DNA of 64,000 nt from Riptortus pedestris (taxonomy: Eukaryota > Arthropoda > Insecta > Hemiptera > Alydidae). The notes below the pieces were generated by a model that did no database searches, was not told the origin of the DNA, and worked only from the letters and a program-made list of their open reading frames with translations. Of the stretch, positions 1 through 10,759 are shown piece by piece. The position numbers and the translations under genes were made by a program. How positions within the stretch are numbered: the first letter of the stretch is position 1; each line of letters begins with the position of its first letter. The stretch is taken from the NCBI GenBank assembly GCA_019009955.1, contig CM032230.1, positions 21,285,001-21,349,000 on the forward strand. Direction: 5' to 3'.

Positions 1-99
1 GTGTTGCGATAAAGAAATGACAGGGTGATTTTGTGTAAATGTTAATCCAATCATAATTGGAACTATTTCAATTTCACCCGAAAACAACAAAGCTAGTAG

Positions 100-182
100 A
101 ACTTATAATTTTGAAAGGACGATATTGCCGACCACTCCTAAATAGGACCAATTTAAAGAAAGAAATTTTTAAAAATCCAGCT
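100..182 (-). repeat. degenerate HINE-like 5' fragment
   Basis: The stretch runs TAATTTTGAAAGGACG and ends with a decayed match to the block that follows the microsatellite in minus-strand HINE-like copies. It is too diverged to find either terminus. Confidence 0.3.
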
Positions 183-371
183 ACGAGCAGAACCTGAATG
201 TTCCTTAAGCGAAATCTGCAAAATTGGATAATATGGTCACATTGGATGTGTGCAGCAAACAAACTGTCATATCCCAAGCGCCCTGGAATAAATCCGTCTT
301 CTCTATATTATAATCACTACTTTTTACTTAGAAAAATATTCAAAAGAATACTCGAAGTTTAGCAAATTAAA

Positions 372-586
372 TTATTTAGTAACGTCCACTTTTTGTAACT
401 AAGGCTAATTGGGAGGGGTTATCTACAGGCCACAACCCTTTCCTAGCCAGGGTGGGGCTAATGATTTTATATAATGAGTTCGTCACTAAATAAATTCCTT
501 TGCCTAGGTGGGAATAAAACTCGCCAATCTAGGTTTACCATGTGAGATTAGGGCAAACGCTGAACTCGCAAAACTAACCTGATCCT
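372..586 (-). repeat. tRNA-derived SINE
   Basis: Reverse complement reads as a tRNA-like head followed by a conserved body: GTGACGAACTCATTA.., a CCCTGGCTAG block, CTGTAGATAACC and AATTAGCC, ending near GTGGACGTTA and an A/T-rich tail. At least ten relatives in the window share these blocks. The B-box region is decayed here. Confidence 0.75.
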
Positions 587-589
587 AAC

Positions 590-1252
590 GCTCAATCGGA
601 AAAAGGGTTTATAGTCTATAAGGAGATTCGTATTATGCCATTTTAACATCAAAATTATTTATTCATGTTTATAATGTTATTATGTTTACGATATCACATT
701 CTCGTAGTGATATTATATTTAGAAATTTTATGTACTCTTGTTTTCAATTTAAAATCTTTCCTATGCTATAATATTTCATAATATGAACTATTGATAAAAA
801 ATAACCAATGCCCAGAATATTTCTTAATAAGAACTATAAAGAAATAATAAATAAACAAAGTCCATTTATATTATAAATTTATTTTACTGGGCGTGATTGT
901 TTATCATTTGTGAGAAAGAACCGGCCCGCATTTTGAAAAACCCAACTAAACAAAAATATTACACTACTAACTCCAAATGAGGGGGATTTGTGCGTTTGGC
1001 AGTACATATAAATGCCAACAGTTTTTTTTCAATGATGAAAGTTAATAAATCAAACAATCGTACAAGGCTGACTGATGATAATTAGGAAAATTCTTTTCGT
1101 CATTGTATCAGGAATAAATCCAAACACCGATGGATTAGTTTCCCAAATTCAAACTAAGGGTTTCATTCATTTCGGTGGCGCTATTTAACATTCATTGTTT
1201 ATAATAATTTCAAATTTAAATTTTAAATCTAATTATAATGTTGTACCTATTA
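590..1252. other. AT-rich stretch without recognised gene
   Basis: No exon-like reading frame, tRNA or known repeat was seen. The sequence is AT-rich with short poly-A/T runs and probably decayed intronic or intergenic DNA. Confidence 0.5.
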
Positions 1253-1386
1253 TAGCAGATTTTCCTTAAGGGAAATCAGCTATTGAGGTCGTACTCATGA
1301 CGCGATTTCCGAAAAATTTCTTCAAATGTCCATCGATCATACTAAGGAGATGACGAGAATGAGGTCCATTCAAAATTATATATATC
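1253..1386 (+). mobile_element. HINE-like element, 5' end only
   Basis: Starts TAGCAGATTTTCC, with the palindrome partner and CAGCTATTGAGGTCG, and continues to the point where the TA core would begin. It then breaks into unrelated sequence containing a GAGACAATAGTC..GAAAGC motif that recurs at 6420. The rest of this copy is absent. Confidence 0.75.
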
Positions 1387-1456
1387 ATTGGAAAAGGTAG
1401 TCAGAAGAATGAGAAAAGAGACAATAGTCTTTGAAAGCACTTAAATGAGTCTCAAG

Positions 1457-1917
1457 GTTAGTAAAGAAGCTTCCACCTAACCCAAAACGGCTGAACTAAT
1501 CCGAACATACCCCATGTCCCATAGACTGCATGAAAATGCAAATATCTCGGTTAATATTCAAGATAGAGAATAAATGTATATAACAATATTTATAGTAAAT
1601 TTAATTTGCAATAAGATTCGTTCTATACAATTTTTCGTTCCGATGCATAATAACGGAGATATTTTGAATTTTCGAAAATCCCCCTCCCTTTAGTCCGATT
1701 TCAGCCTTTAACGAACTTGATCAAACAAAAATTGCGACCGCTAGAGCATTAACAGACAAATATATATGCATATATATATATATATATATATAAATTTGAA
1801 CGGACCTCATTTTCTTCATCTCTTTTGTAGGATCGGTGGACATTTGAAGAAATTTTTCCAAAATCGCGTCATGAGTACGACCTCAATAGCTGATTTCCCT
1901 TAAGGGAAATCTGTTAA
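1457..1917 (-). mobile_element. HINE-like element, type A, 3' terminus missing
   Basis: Shows the middle and 5' half in minus orientation: GCAAATATCTCGG, the C-rich tract with a TCCGATTTCAGCC block, GCGACCGCTAGAGC, the (TA)n core, TTTGAACGGACCTC and the 5' palindrome CCCTTAAGGG. The hairpin end is not present on the left side. Confidence 0.8.
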
Positions 1918-1919
1918 AA

Positions 1920-2771
1920 AAATAGATCTTAATGTGCTTATATAATCGTGGCTAACATAACATTTCTTTCCATTCCCATTCCTTCAGTGCCTCTTCAAAA
2001 ATAATTTCTCAACTCATCTTTCAGCATTACAATATTGGAACGAGCATTCCCGCCTACACGATAGCCTGCGACCACCGACAAGAATGATACAATTTCCATG
2101 GTTTTGACTTTATTACCCTTGGTTGGTTTTTCTACCAAAGAATTGAATGTTTTACTTAGTTTCTTTCACTTAATATTTCTACTACTGTCTGCTTTACCGA
2201 ATAGCTTAAATATTTTCGGGAGGCATCAATATCAAAACCAGGCATATTTCTTACTATCTGGAGGGATTGTTTAAAATTTAAGATCTCTGAACTACTGGGC
2301 TATGTTTTGGAATATTTACACTTATCGTCTTGAGATTACCATGACCACTTCTTCAAAGCTATTCTAACAGCACTCAACCTGTCTTTTTAAACATGCAGCA
2401 ATGATTCTAATGTAGTAGAAAGATCTTATGAAGAAAAATTTATGGGTGACGGAAATATTAGTGAAATAAGTAAAGAAGAGGTGAGACAAAACCACAAGAG
2501 TTGGTATTGCCGATATTCTTACCCCCACTACTCAACAATAAAATCCATGTACCCATAAAAGAGCCTTTGTTAACTTTTGCAGACTTGTAATCACCGGCCC
2601 TCACGCTACTCTGAGCATTCTGTCCCGAGCAGTATTCACGCATCACTCGGAACAAATAATAGTGACAAAAGTTATTTGTTATCACGTTCACACATATAAT
2701 TTGTGTTTATCTGAATATACGGATTAAAGAAAAAAAGGATGAAAAAAAAAGCAAACACATCATCGCATTTA
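1920..2771. other. unrecognised non-repeat stretch
   Basis: A minus-strand open frame of 77 codons lies at 2458-2691, but it has no domain I recognise and no convincing splice signals. No known repeat family was seen. Confidence 0.4.
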
Positions 2772-2907
2772 TTGGCTGATTTCACATAAAAATCAGCCAT
2801 TGAGGTAGTATTCAAGACGCAGTTATTAAAAACTTTCCTCAAATGGTCATCAAACGATCCTACTAAGGAGATGACCGAAAAGAGGTCACTTCAAATATAT
2901 ATATATA
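2772..2907 (+). mobile_element. HINE-like element, degenerate 5' end
   Basis: Carries CAGCCATTGAGG, CGATCCTACTAAGGAG and the start of a TA run. It is interrupted in the microsatellite by a complete minus-strand copy that begins at 2913. Confidence 0.65.
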
Positions 2908-2912
2908 CGCCC

Positions 2913-3447
2913 AAGTCCGTCACGCAGGGGCTGGCGTAAACTCAGCAGATTTCCCACGTGAAGTTTTACAATAGAGAACTCTGCTTAATAAAAGTAGTAG
3001 TAAGGAATCTCTAAACCTAGTCACGGGGGACGAACAGTTACGGAAACGGCTGCCCTAGTTCTCGGCGGAAAGTCCCGAACATAGCCTATAGACTCCTGCC
3101 GACCACACACACAATACAAATGCAAATATGTCGTTTAATATTCAAGATACAGAATAAATGTATAGGACAATATTTATAGTAAATTTAATTTGCAGTAAGA
3201 TTGGCTCTAATCAATATTTTGATCCGACGTAAGGTAACGGACATATTTCGAATTTTCGAAAATCCTCCCCTCTAAACCCCCCCCCCTCCCGCTGGTCCGA
3301 TTTTAAGCCATTAACGAACGTGATCTGTCTTTGCATAAAACGTTTAAATATCGAGTTTGGTAACAATCAAACAAAAGTTCCGACCGCTAGAGGGTTAACT
3401 GACAAATATATATATATATATATTTATATATATATTTGTCTGTTATA

Positions 3448-3488
<41 letters not shown>

Positions 3489-3521
3489 TGTTACGCTCTA
3501 GCGGTTTATATTATATATATT

Positions 3522-3565
<44 letters not shown>

Positions 3566-3685
3566 GAACGGACCTCATTTTCCTCATCTCCTGGGTAGGA
3601 TCGATGGACATTTGAAGAAAAATTTCGAAAATCACTTCTTGAATACGACCTCAATAGCTGATTTCCCCAAAGGGAAATCTGCTTA
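2913..3685 (-). mobile_element. HINE-like element, type A, complete
   Basis: Both ends are visible. The left end reads AAGTCCGTCACGCAGGGG (reverse complement of the hairpin terminus), then AGCAGATTTCCC. The right end reads AGCTGATTTCCCC..GGGAAATCTGCTTAA. The TA core is unusually long and contains a second inverted scrap, CTGTTACGCTCTAGCGG, near 3485-3505, evidence of rearrangement inside the microsatellite. Confidence 0.85.
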
Positions 3686-4028
3686 AACTATATACATATA
3701 TAAAATATTGTATTTATTATAATATTGCCATAACTGCCAGTAGTACCTTTATTACTAGCAGACCGTCAAGTACATGTGACAAGAGCTTTCGGTGCGATGG
3801 CACCATCCTCAAACCTGCGTAGTCCCCTGAAATTTCCTGTATTTATGCAGTCCTGTATCTAACTATTTATTATTTTCGTTTTTGGGAAGATTGTTTATCT
3901 CGTAATGTAGTTCTTAGTAAATCTGTAAGGCGCTTAGCTGTTCCAATCGCGTCGTGTTAGGTCCGCTCAGGCATCGAAAAATGATATAGAGCCTTACTGT
4001 AAATAGTCTTTAAATGTTATGTATGTTT

Positions 4029-4649
4029 TTAGCAGATTTCCCTTAATGGAATTCAGCTATTGAGGTTGTACTCATGACGCGATTTTCGAAATTTATCTTC
4101 AAATGTCCATCGATCCTACCCAAGAGATGACGAAAATGAGGCCTCTTCAAAGCTATATATATATATTTCACCGCTCTAGCGGTCGCAATTATCGTCTTAT
4201 CGTTACCAAACTTGATATATAATCGTTTTAAACAATAAGAAAGATCAAGTTCGGTAACGGCTGAATTCGGACCAGTGGGAGGGGGGGGGGGTTAGATGGG
4301 GAGTATTTCGAAAATTCTTAATATCATCGTTATTATGCGCCGGAACGAAAAATAGTATAGAACCAATCGTATTGCAAATATAACGTACTTTAAATGCTGT
4401 TATGTACATTTTTTTTCACTATCTTCATTATTAACATGGATATTTGCATTTTTTAGTTGCCGGTGCTCAGTAAACCCCCACTTCTACTTATCCCATATAA
4501 ACAAAATTCTATTATGTTATGAAGCATATTATTTGAAGCTCAAATAACAAATATTGTTCTCATTGAACTTTTATGTTTTGAGATAAATGCAAATACGTGG
4601 CGCACGTGGGAAATCTGCTTAGTTAACGCAGCCCCTGCGTGACGGACTT
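4029..4649 (+). mobile_element. HINE-like element, type A, complete
   Basis: Starts TTAGCAGATTTCCC at 4029 and ends with CACGTGGGAAATCTGC, the hairpin GCAGCCCCTGC and GACGGACTT at 4649. A poly-G tract lies near 4271-4290. About 620 bp, with a short TA core. Confidence 0.88.
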
Positions 4650-5315
4650 TTTCTCTGTCTTGATTATTAACCGAGATATTAGCATTTTTTAGTTTTCGGC
4701 ATTCGGCAAACCCCCACTACTACACGTCATATTACCAATATGCTTTGAGTGTAATACTGAAGACATGCTCGAAAAAAACATCATCGTTCACGTGACTTTC
4801 TTGTACCCCTTTTCAATTAAATATAAAACATTTTGCCCCACTACAAGGAGGTCGACGGTCGTTATTTTAGTTGGGTACGAGTTCAGAGATAGATAAAGAC
4901 ATATCTCTGGTAGGGCTATTCTCAGAAACCTAAGGGTATAGCTTATTACGTAGGTTTATTCTCAGAAGACTGGAATAAACCCATACGGAGAATATCAAAC
5001 CAACGTCAAGTTTGTAATAGTACCATACATACGTTAAGAAACTTGCGAACAACTTTAGCAGTATCAAGAATTACTCCTTGATTTCCAATCTTATTGCAAA
5101 TGTAATAATGTTCTAATAATGTTGTTATGTACTTGTTAATATAATCTTGATTATTAACCGAGATACTTGCATTTCTCAGGTTTCAGCTCTTTGTAAACAC
5201 CCACTCCTACCTACACATGTCATATTAACAATAAGCTGTCATAATATGAATCACATTATTTAAAACTAAAATTCCAATTACAAATTCTCATTGAACTTCT
5301 ATAAGAACTTCTATA
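4650..5315 (+). repeat. internal HINE-like fragments between complete copies
   Basis: Positions 4653-4746 (TTGATTATTAACCGAG, AAACCCCCACTAC) and 5086-5312 (CCAATCTTATTGCAAATG to CATTGAACTTC) match the 3' half of plus-strand HINE-like copies but lack termini. The 340 bp between them shows nothing recognisable. Confidence 0.55.
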
Positions 5316-5440
5316 AGATTCCCCTTAAGAGAAATCAGCTATTGTGGTCGTACTCATGAATTTTTTTTTTCAAATGTCCCTCGAACCTACCTAGGAGATG
5401 ATACGAAAATGAGGTCCGTTCAAAACTCTGTGTGTGTGTG

Positions 5441-5498
<58 letters not shown>

Positions 5499-5501
<3 letters not shown>

Positions 5502-5968
5502 AATATATAAAATTTCCATGTCACAATGTTAGTTAGCGTACTCCTCCGAAACGGCTTTACCTATTTTTACCAAATTTTATATGCGTATTCAGTAGGTCTG
5601 AAATCGGCTACTATCTATTTTTCATAACCCTAATTGATAAGGGTTGTTCACCCTTAACATTTTTTTTTTAATTTTTGGACGAAATTTTTTGTTTTTATTT
5701 CTTTATAATGTGGCATTAAAAAATACATACAACCCTAAATTTTTTTTATCACCAACCCCTATTTTTTTTATAGCCATTTTAGTAATTTAATCATTATCAT
5801 CCCACTCGATAACTGATAACTTATCGTTCATAGCGCTCCATGCCTATCTCATGCATATACCACATACACACTTATAGTAAGTAAGTTACTTTTTGTCTAC
5901 ACTAGAATTTATCTAGAAACTAGAAATAATTTATATGGCAAAACAACAACGTTTGCCGGGTTATCTAG
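5499..5968 (+). mobile_element. non-autonomous Helitron inside TA microsatellite
   Basis: Begins TCTAATATATAAAATTTCC directly after an A and ends GTTTGCCGGGTTATCTAG directly before a T. The TC start, CTAG end and A/T insertion site are the Helitron rules. It contains no reading frame of note. Both flanks are (TA)n, so it landed in the core of the surrounding HINE-like copy. Confidence 0.85.
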
Positions 5969-6380
5969 TATATATATATATATATATATATATTTTTCTG
6001 TTACCACTCGCAATTATTGTTTAAGCGTACGTTACCAAACTCGATACTTAGTAGTTTTATGTAAAATGAAAGATCAAGTTTGTTAATGGCTGAAATCGGA
6101 CCAGGGGGAAGGGGAGTTCAGAGGGGAGAAATTTCGAAATATCTCTGTTACTATACGTAGGATCGAGAAAGCGTATAGGAACAATCTTATTGCAATAAAT
6201 CCTATACATATTTTACATATAATGAGGTATTTGGATTTTATTGTTTTACGCATTCAGTAAACCCCCAATTCTCCTAGTGTCATATTAATAATAAGCAGTT
6301 ATATCATAAACCAATTGATTACAAGGTTATATGCAAAATATTATTTACAATAAGGATATATTATAAGTTACAAACAAATA

Positions 6381-6487
6381 ACTTGCTGTCTTTCCCAATG
6401 AGCGCATGCAAGTAGCTCTGAAGATGGAGACATTAGTCTTTGAAAGCGCTTAGCGCTGAAATAAACAAATGGTGAAGAATTGGACGT

Positions 6488-6519
<32 letters not shown>

Positions 6520-6557
6520 CAAGTAAACACTTCACTTCCAACAAACACTGCCGTGAA
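6381..6557. mobile_element. 177-bp insertion with 11-bp target duplication
   Basis: The host element is interrupted between two copies of ACAAACAAATA (6370-6380 and 6558-6568). The insert carries CTCTGAAGATGGAGACATTA.., two small hairpins (GAC-ATTA-GTC and GCGC-TTA-GCGC), AATAAA-like sequence and a (CT)n run. It resembles the 3' end of a 5'-truncated retroelement, perhaps Penelope-like; that assignment is inference. Confidence 0.65.
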
Positions 6558-6922
6558 ACAAACAAATACGTTCTACTGAACCCTGCGTGGTTAAGATCCC
6601 ACCCCTTCTTTTGTTCTTAGATTACTAAAATCTGAGTGATTGAGGAAGAAATTATTCTGATTAATTTCACATTACTCCACTAGCTCTATAGTAACTAGTT
6701 TTCAATAAAATTAATATGCTATATTCAGATATATATCATTAATTACTCATCTTTCCGGTCTAGAATAATTACATGTATTCAGCTTGGCTACTCGTTTACA
6801 ATTCAGACGCTTTCCGTTGTATTTATTCACTTAGTATTCATGATTGCGTTGAAGATTTAATCTATTATTAAACTTCAAGAGGTAAATCTACTTAGTTTAC
6901 GCAGCCCCTGCGTGACGGACTT

Positions 6923-7688
6923 CATATATAGATAAATGCAAATACATGACGCACGTGGGAAATCTGCTTAGCTAAAGGCGTGGCAGGCTTTTGTAATAAT
7001 ATAGCGATAATAAGCATTCTTGCGGCCTACCATGCCGAATTCCTCTTATAGAGCTTCATGATGGTATATTTCTGCCAAATAGTTATGCTTTCGTAAATAT
7101 TCTGTATTTCATATCCAGCCGTAATGTTTTCAAGGGGGCTTATAAGTTTTCTTGCATAGTCTACATTAGCGTGACAGTACTCTCTGTGGATATGACTTCC
7201 GTATGATCTGGGGGCAACCACTTGGATAGCAGTAAAGAAAACTTCAGTTTAAGAAAACGGCTTTCCAAGCGTCAGCCATCCAGCAAATAAAACCAAATCT
7301 ACCTCCGAGTCATAAAGGCGACCGTAATAACGACCATAAAGTTCCTTGATGGCCATTTGCAAGAAAATCCTTCAACTTCAGAATTATTTATTACTACATT
7401 TCAAGTTGAAAGCTATAACACCGCCCCTCCACCAATCAAGTTTAACCAGTTCTTTAAAGTCGAGGCTATCATCACTCGATCTTATGTAATGTCTCACAAA
7501 ATAATTATTAATATTCATATAATTTCCACTTGCAACGTATTCAGATAACGCTGTCCCCAATCAAACAATGTCATCTTGCGCTTGGAATCGATTCATCTGG
7601 AATAGGCACTGAGGATTGCTTTCTTAGTCAACTCACTCTTAATCGATTCTGATAAAAAAAAAAGTTCAAAATTACAGGGCTTGTTGTT
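6923..7688. other. mixed stretch with a retroelement scrap
   Basis: A HINE-like 3' fragment lies at 6929-6975. Near 7028-7110 the sequence CTACCATGCCGAATTC..AGAGCTT..ATGAT matches 37245-37310 beside a non-LTR retrotransposon remnant, so this is probably a piece of the same retroelement. The rest to 7688 is unrecognised. Confidence 0.45.
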
Positions 7689-7827
7689 TTAGCAGATTTC
7701 CCTTAAATGAAATCAGCTATTGAGGTCGTACTCATGACGGAATTTTCGAAAAATTTTCTCAAATGTCCATCGATCCTACCTAGGAGATTACGAAAATGAG
7801 GTCCGTTCAAAATTGTATATATATTAC

Positions 7828-8597
7828 TGTAAAACCCCGGAGTATTGTAAATCCTAAGATTTACCGGTAAATCTAGGATTTAGCAGACGCGTTGGTAAAT
7901 GTCCGATTTTATCTTTCAAATAGGACTTTAGCCAGTAAATCTTAGGATTTCCAAAGAGGCTCGGTAAAAGTAGAATTATCTCAATCAGGATGAGGCTTTC
8001 GGACTTTTACCAACAGATTTTGGTAAATCCTAAAATTTTTCAGCGTCTGCCGGTAAAAGTTGGAATAAAGGTTATTTGTAAAGAACATTTTAGGATAAGT
8101 TTTATTATTATTTGTTACAGCATGGGAGAGAATCGTGGCACTTTGAATTGCACTTCATATTAGCTACCTTGCACAAACATTTCTTATTTGAAGATTTTTT
8201 TAAGCAGTTGCATTTTTTGAAATCCTGGCCACCAACCAAGGACTGTTGACGAACTGCGGTGCAAAGGCTTATCTCTTCGCCGGGCACTTCATCAGGAGAC
8301 ATGAAAATGAGGTAGGGGGGAGTATCCCTGTCCCCACTCCCCTTCAATGGACATTTACCAATGAGCCTTGGCAAATCCGCAAATTTACCAAACAAAGTTG
8401 ATAAAAGTACGAAATCTCACATTTATTTAATGTTTTTCGGACATTTACCGAGCCAGACGGTAAATCCGGGGATTGACCAACTGACAAGCGGTAAAATCTC
8501 GAATTTCATCTAGATTTCGGACTTTAACCAGTGTTCTTGGTAAATCCTAGGATTTACCGGTAAGTACCTGGCATTTACCACACTTCGGGGTTTTACA
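7828..8597. mobile_element. TIR element with Ginger/integrase-like tail
   Basis: Ends are inverted: TGTAAAACCCCGGAGT on the left and, reversed, TGTAAAACCCCGAAGT on the right, with matching sequence for about 50 bp. About 15 copies of GGTAAA/TTTACC are scattered subterminally in both orientations. A minus-strand frame inside (8108-8395) encodes a Cys-rich tail known from integrase-type transposon proteins. No clean target duplication is visible. Ginger-type assignment is inference. Confidence 0.65.
8108..8395 (-). pseudogene. C-terminal remnant of integrase-type transposase (KRBA2-like)
   Basis: The 95-codon frame ends in a cysteine-rich module: CNC near residue 64, then CLC, CNSKCH and a terminal CCNK. 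Before it lies EEISLCTAVRQQS..GGQ (about residues 40-57), which matches the conserved EISLREA..QS..GGQ pattern of arthropod proteins annotated KRAB-A domain-containing protein 2-like, derived from integrase-bearing transposons. A stop and an AATAAA signal follow on the minus strand. The integrase catalytic core is absent, so this is the last part of a deleted gene. The first roughly 25 residues are translated from the element's TTTACC-rich end and are probably not ancestral coding sequence. The family match is from memory of the motif spacing, not a search. Confidence 0.6.
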
Positions 8598-8609
8598 ATA
8601 ACACATATA

Positions 8610-8661
<52 letters not shown>

Positions 8662-9132
8662 GTCTTTTACCGCTCTAGCGGTTGCTACCAAACTTGATAT
8701 ATGATTGTTTAATGTAAAAAGAAAGATTTCGTTAACGGCCAGGGGTTTCGAAAATTCATATCTCCGTTATTATGCGTCGGATCGAACAATTGTATAGGAC
8801 CAATCCTATCGCTAATGTAATGTTCTATAAATGTAGTTCTGTCAATTTTTTATTATCTTGATTATAGGCAGAGATATTTGCATTTTTTAGTTTTCGGCTT
8901 TCAGTAAAGCCCCACTCCTACTCATCTCATATTAACAATATGCTATTATGTTATGAAGCACTTTCTTTACATGAAGCCTAAATACCAAATATTGTTATCA
9001 ATGAAAAATTACGCTTTGAGTTAAAATGCAACTATATAACGCACGTGGGAAATCTGCTTAGTTAACGCATTAACCTGCGTGACGGTCTTATTTCTGTCCG
9101 ACACATGCAGTCGTCACGCCAAAGCAAGCAAA

Positions 9133-9365
9133 AAGCTCGTCACGCAGGAGCTGCGAAAATTAAGCAGATTTCCAACGTTGGTTAAGGCACATTATTGATT
9201 CTTCTAACCTTATATTTTATATTTCAAACTAAAATCCGATGAGTAGAAGTGGGTAGATGCGGGAAAATGTATATAACAACAGCAGTAAAATGAATAGTTA
9301 AAAAATATTATTTCTATAACATTATTTGATACGACCCATAATAAAGCAGATATTATCAAATAAGG
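9133..9365 (-). mobile_element. HINE-like element, type B, 3' part
   Basis: Begins AAGCTCGTCACGCAGGAG followed by AAGCAGATTTCC, the reversed hairpin end. The interior follows the divergent type B pattern and fades out before any TA core. It lies 43 bp from the end of the previous plus-strand copy, tail to tail. Confidence 0.65.
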
Positions 9366-9529
9366 AATTACGAACATTCCTCACCATCTGTAAGAACTAA
9401 TACACGACAAAAGCCCTAAAATAAGGAAAGCCTTTAAACATAATTAAAAATAATTAACACATTCAATGAAATATAAATGATTCATTAAGGTTCTACACGA
9501 GAATAACCATTCGCAACAGCATTAGATTT

Positions 9530-9688
9530 TATTATTATTTATCAACGTCTATTTATTGAGAGTATATCTAATGAACAAGTTATCTACAAGTTACCACCCT
9601 TTTTAGCAAGGGGAGGTACAAAGGATTTCATTTAATGAGTTCAACATTAAATAAATTCCTATTGACTAGGCGGGAATGCAATTCACTA

Positions 9689-9690
<2 letters not shown>
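9530..9690 (-). repeat. SINE fragment
   Basis: Matches the SINE body (TTATCTACAAGTTACCACCC, ATGAGTTC..AAATAAATTCCTATTG, GGCGGGAATGCAATTC). It runs into a (TA)n tract in the B-box region at 9690, so the tRNA head is lost. Confidence 0.65.
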
Positions 9691-9736
<46 letters not shown>

Positions 9737-10107
9737 AATAATTTCTTACAGTTTAATATTTATATCTTAAGGATTTATTATAGACAATTTACTGCTGAAC
9801 TCACTGAACTAGCCATCATTAGTAAAACATTTTGACCAATTTTCATCGAAGTATAGATTTCCGGCAATAATTATAAATGAGTTAGTAAAAAAAAAAAAAA
9901 AGACACATGGACCACCTTTTGTTTCAAATATGCGATCTAGTGGGGTTTTTTCCGCCTAAGAACTTCAAGCTCATATATTCAATTCATTACTGTATTAAGA
10001 AGTTCTCCATACGTACTGTACTAAATACATCAATAAATGTTACTAATGTCCATTTATTATTTTATTAGTGTTACTTACTAGCTTGATAACTTTATGGTAC
10101 TATGATT

Positions 10108-10210
10108 AGATTGGGTAATCTATAGGTAACCACCCTTATTTACCCAGGCAGGGAAGTAAAGCATACAACCAATACTCTTAATCTCAGTTAGTAAACTCTA
10201 CGTTTAACCA
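10108..10210 (-). repeat. decayed SINE tail
   Basis: GATTAGATTGGGTAATC..AGGTAACCACCC and CCAGGCAGGG match the minus-strand SINE body loosely. A head-like CTTAATCTCAGTTAGTAAAC follows. Assignment is tentative. Confidence 0.4.
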
Positions 10211-10214
10211 CCAA

Positions 10215-10567
10215 GAACCAACGTCTTTATTTATATATACGTTTAATAACTTTTTTATGATTTAGACTACACTTCATTAGGGATAATCGATTTTGTTTCC
10301 GTGACGTATCGATATAAATCAGTTGACTTGACCCGCCTAGTTCTTCGAATCCACCCAAACGCTACCAAGAGTGACAAAACGATTATCTTTTCAAATAGTA
10401 AATACTGACTTAAACAATTAAAGAAAAAGAGTTATTAAAAGTATATATAAATATAAAGGCGTTGGTCTTAATCTCTGTTGGTAATCGTAGAGTTTAAGTC
10501 ACTATTTACTATTAAATAAGATTATCTTTTGGTCACTCATAGAATCTTTCGGATGGATTCGAAGAAG
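10215..10567. repeat. interleaved inverted repeats (P-Q-P'-Q')
   Basis: Segment P (10215-10259, ACCAACG..TATATATAC..TTTAATAAC) is inverted at 10424-10468. Segment Q (10341-10415, TTCTTCGAATCCA..GACTTAAAC) is inverted at 10492-10567. The order P, Q, P', Q' is interleaved rather than nested, so a single strand could form two crossing stems but not one simple hairpin. Confidence 0.65.
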
Positions 10568-10610
10568 TTTTTGATAAACGGATTTACCTCTAGATCTTAA
10601 GGTAAAAACC

Positions 10611-10759
10611 GATCAGGTTAATCAGAAATACTATTTTGTGGCTGTGAGGAGCTTAAACTCTCTTTAGCGCTTTCCGTATTATAATCCCGAACGCGTTAAG
10701 CGTTCGTAAAAAATAAATTCTTAGGAGTCACAAAAACGTATTTCTGACTAACCTGATTC
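10611..10759. mobile_element. 149-bp MITE
   Basis: Terminal inverted repeats of about 28 bp: GATCAGGTTAATCAGAAATA at the left and, reversed, GAATCAGGTTAGTCAGAAAT at the right. A perfect 7-bp hairpin, CGAACGC-GTTAA-GCGTTCG, lies at 10688-10706. No coding capacity; superfamily unknown. Confidence 0.65.

Larger units (their letters stand above)
5316..6922 (+). mobile_element. HINE-like element, type L, with two nested insertions
   Basis: The 5' palindrome and CAGCTATTGTGGTCG lie at 5316-5350, and the 3' end is GTTTACGCAGCCCCTGC..GACGGACTT at 6922. A (GT)n(TA)n core is interrupted by a Helitron at 5499-5968. The type L block is split by a 177-bp insertion at 6381-6557. Removing both leaves a copy of about 950 bp. 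Confidence 0.85.
7689..9089 (+). mobile_element. HINE-like element, type A, split by a TIR element
   Basis: Starts TTAGCAGATTTCCC at 7689. The 5' part ends in the microsatellite at 7827, where a 770-bp element is inserted. The copy resumes in (TA)n at about 8612, followed by the 3' half and GGGAAATCTGCTTAG, and ends GACGGTCTT at 9089. The hairpin loop is slightly altered (ACGCATTAACCTGCGT). Confidence 0.85.

Noticed and set aside
2458..2691. 77-codon minus-strand frame as a possible downstream Ig exon
   Set aside because: No Y-x-C or Trp pattern of an Ig domain and no suitable acceptor in the required phase.
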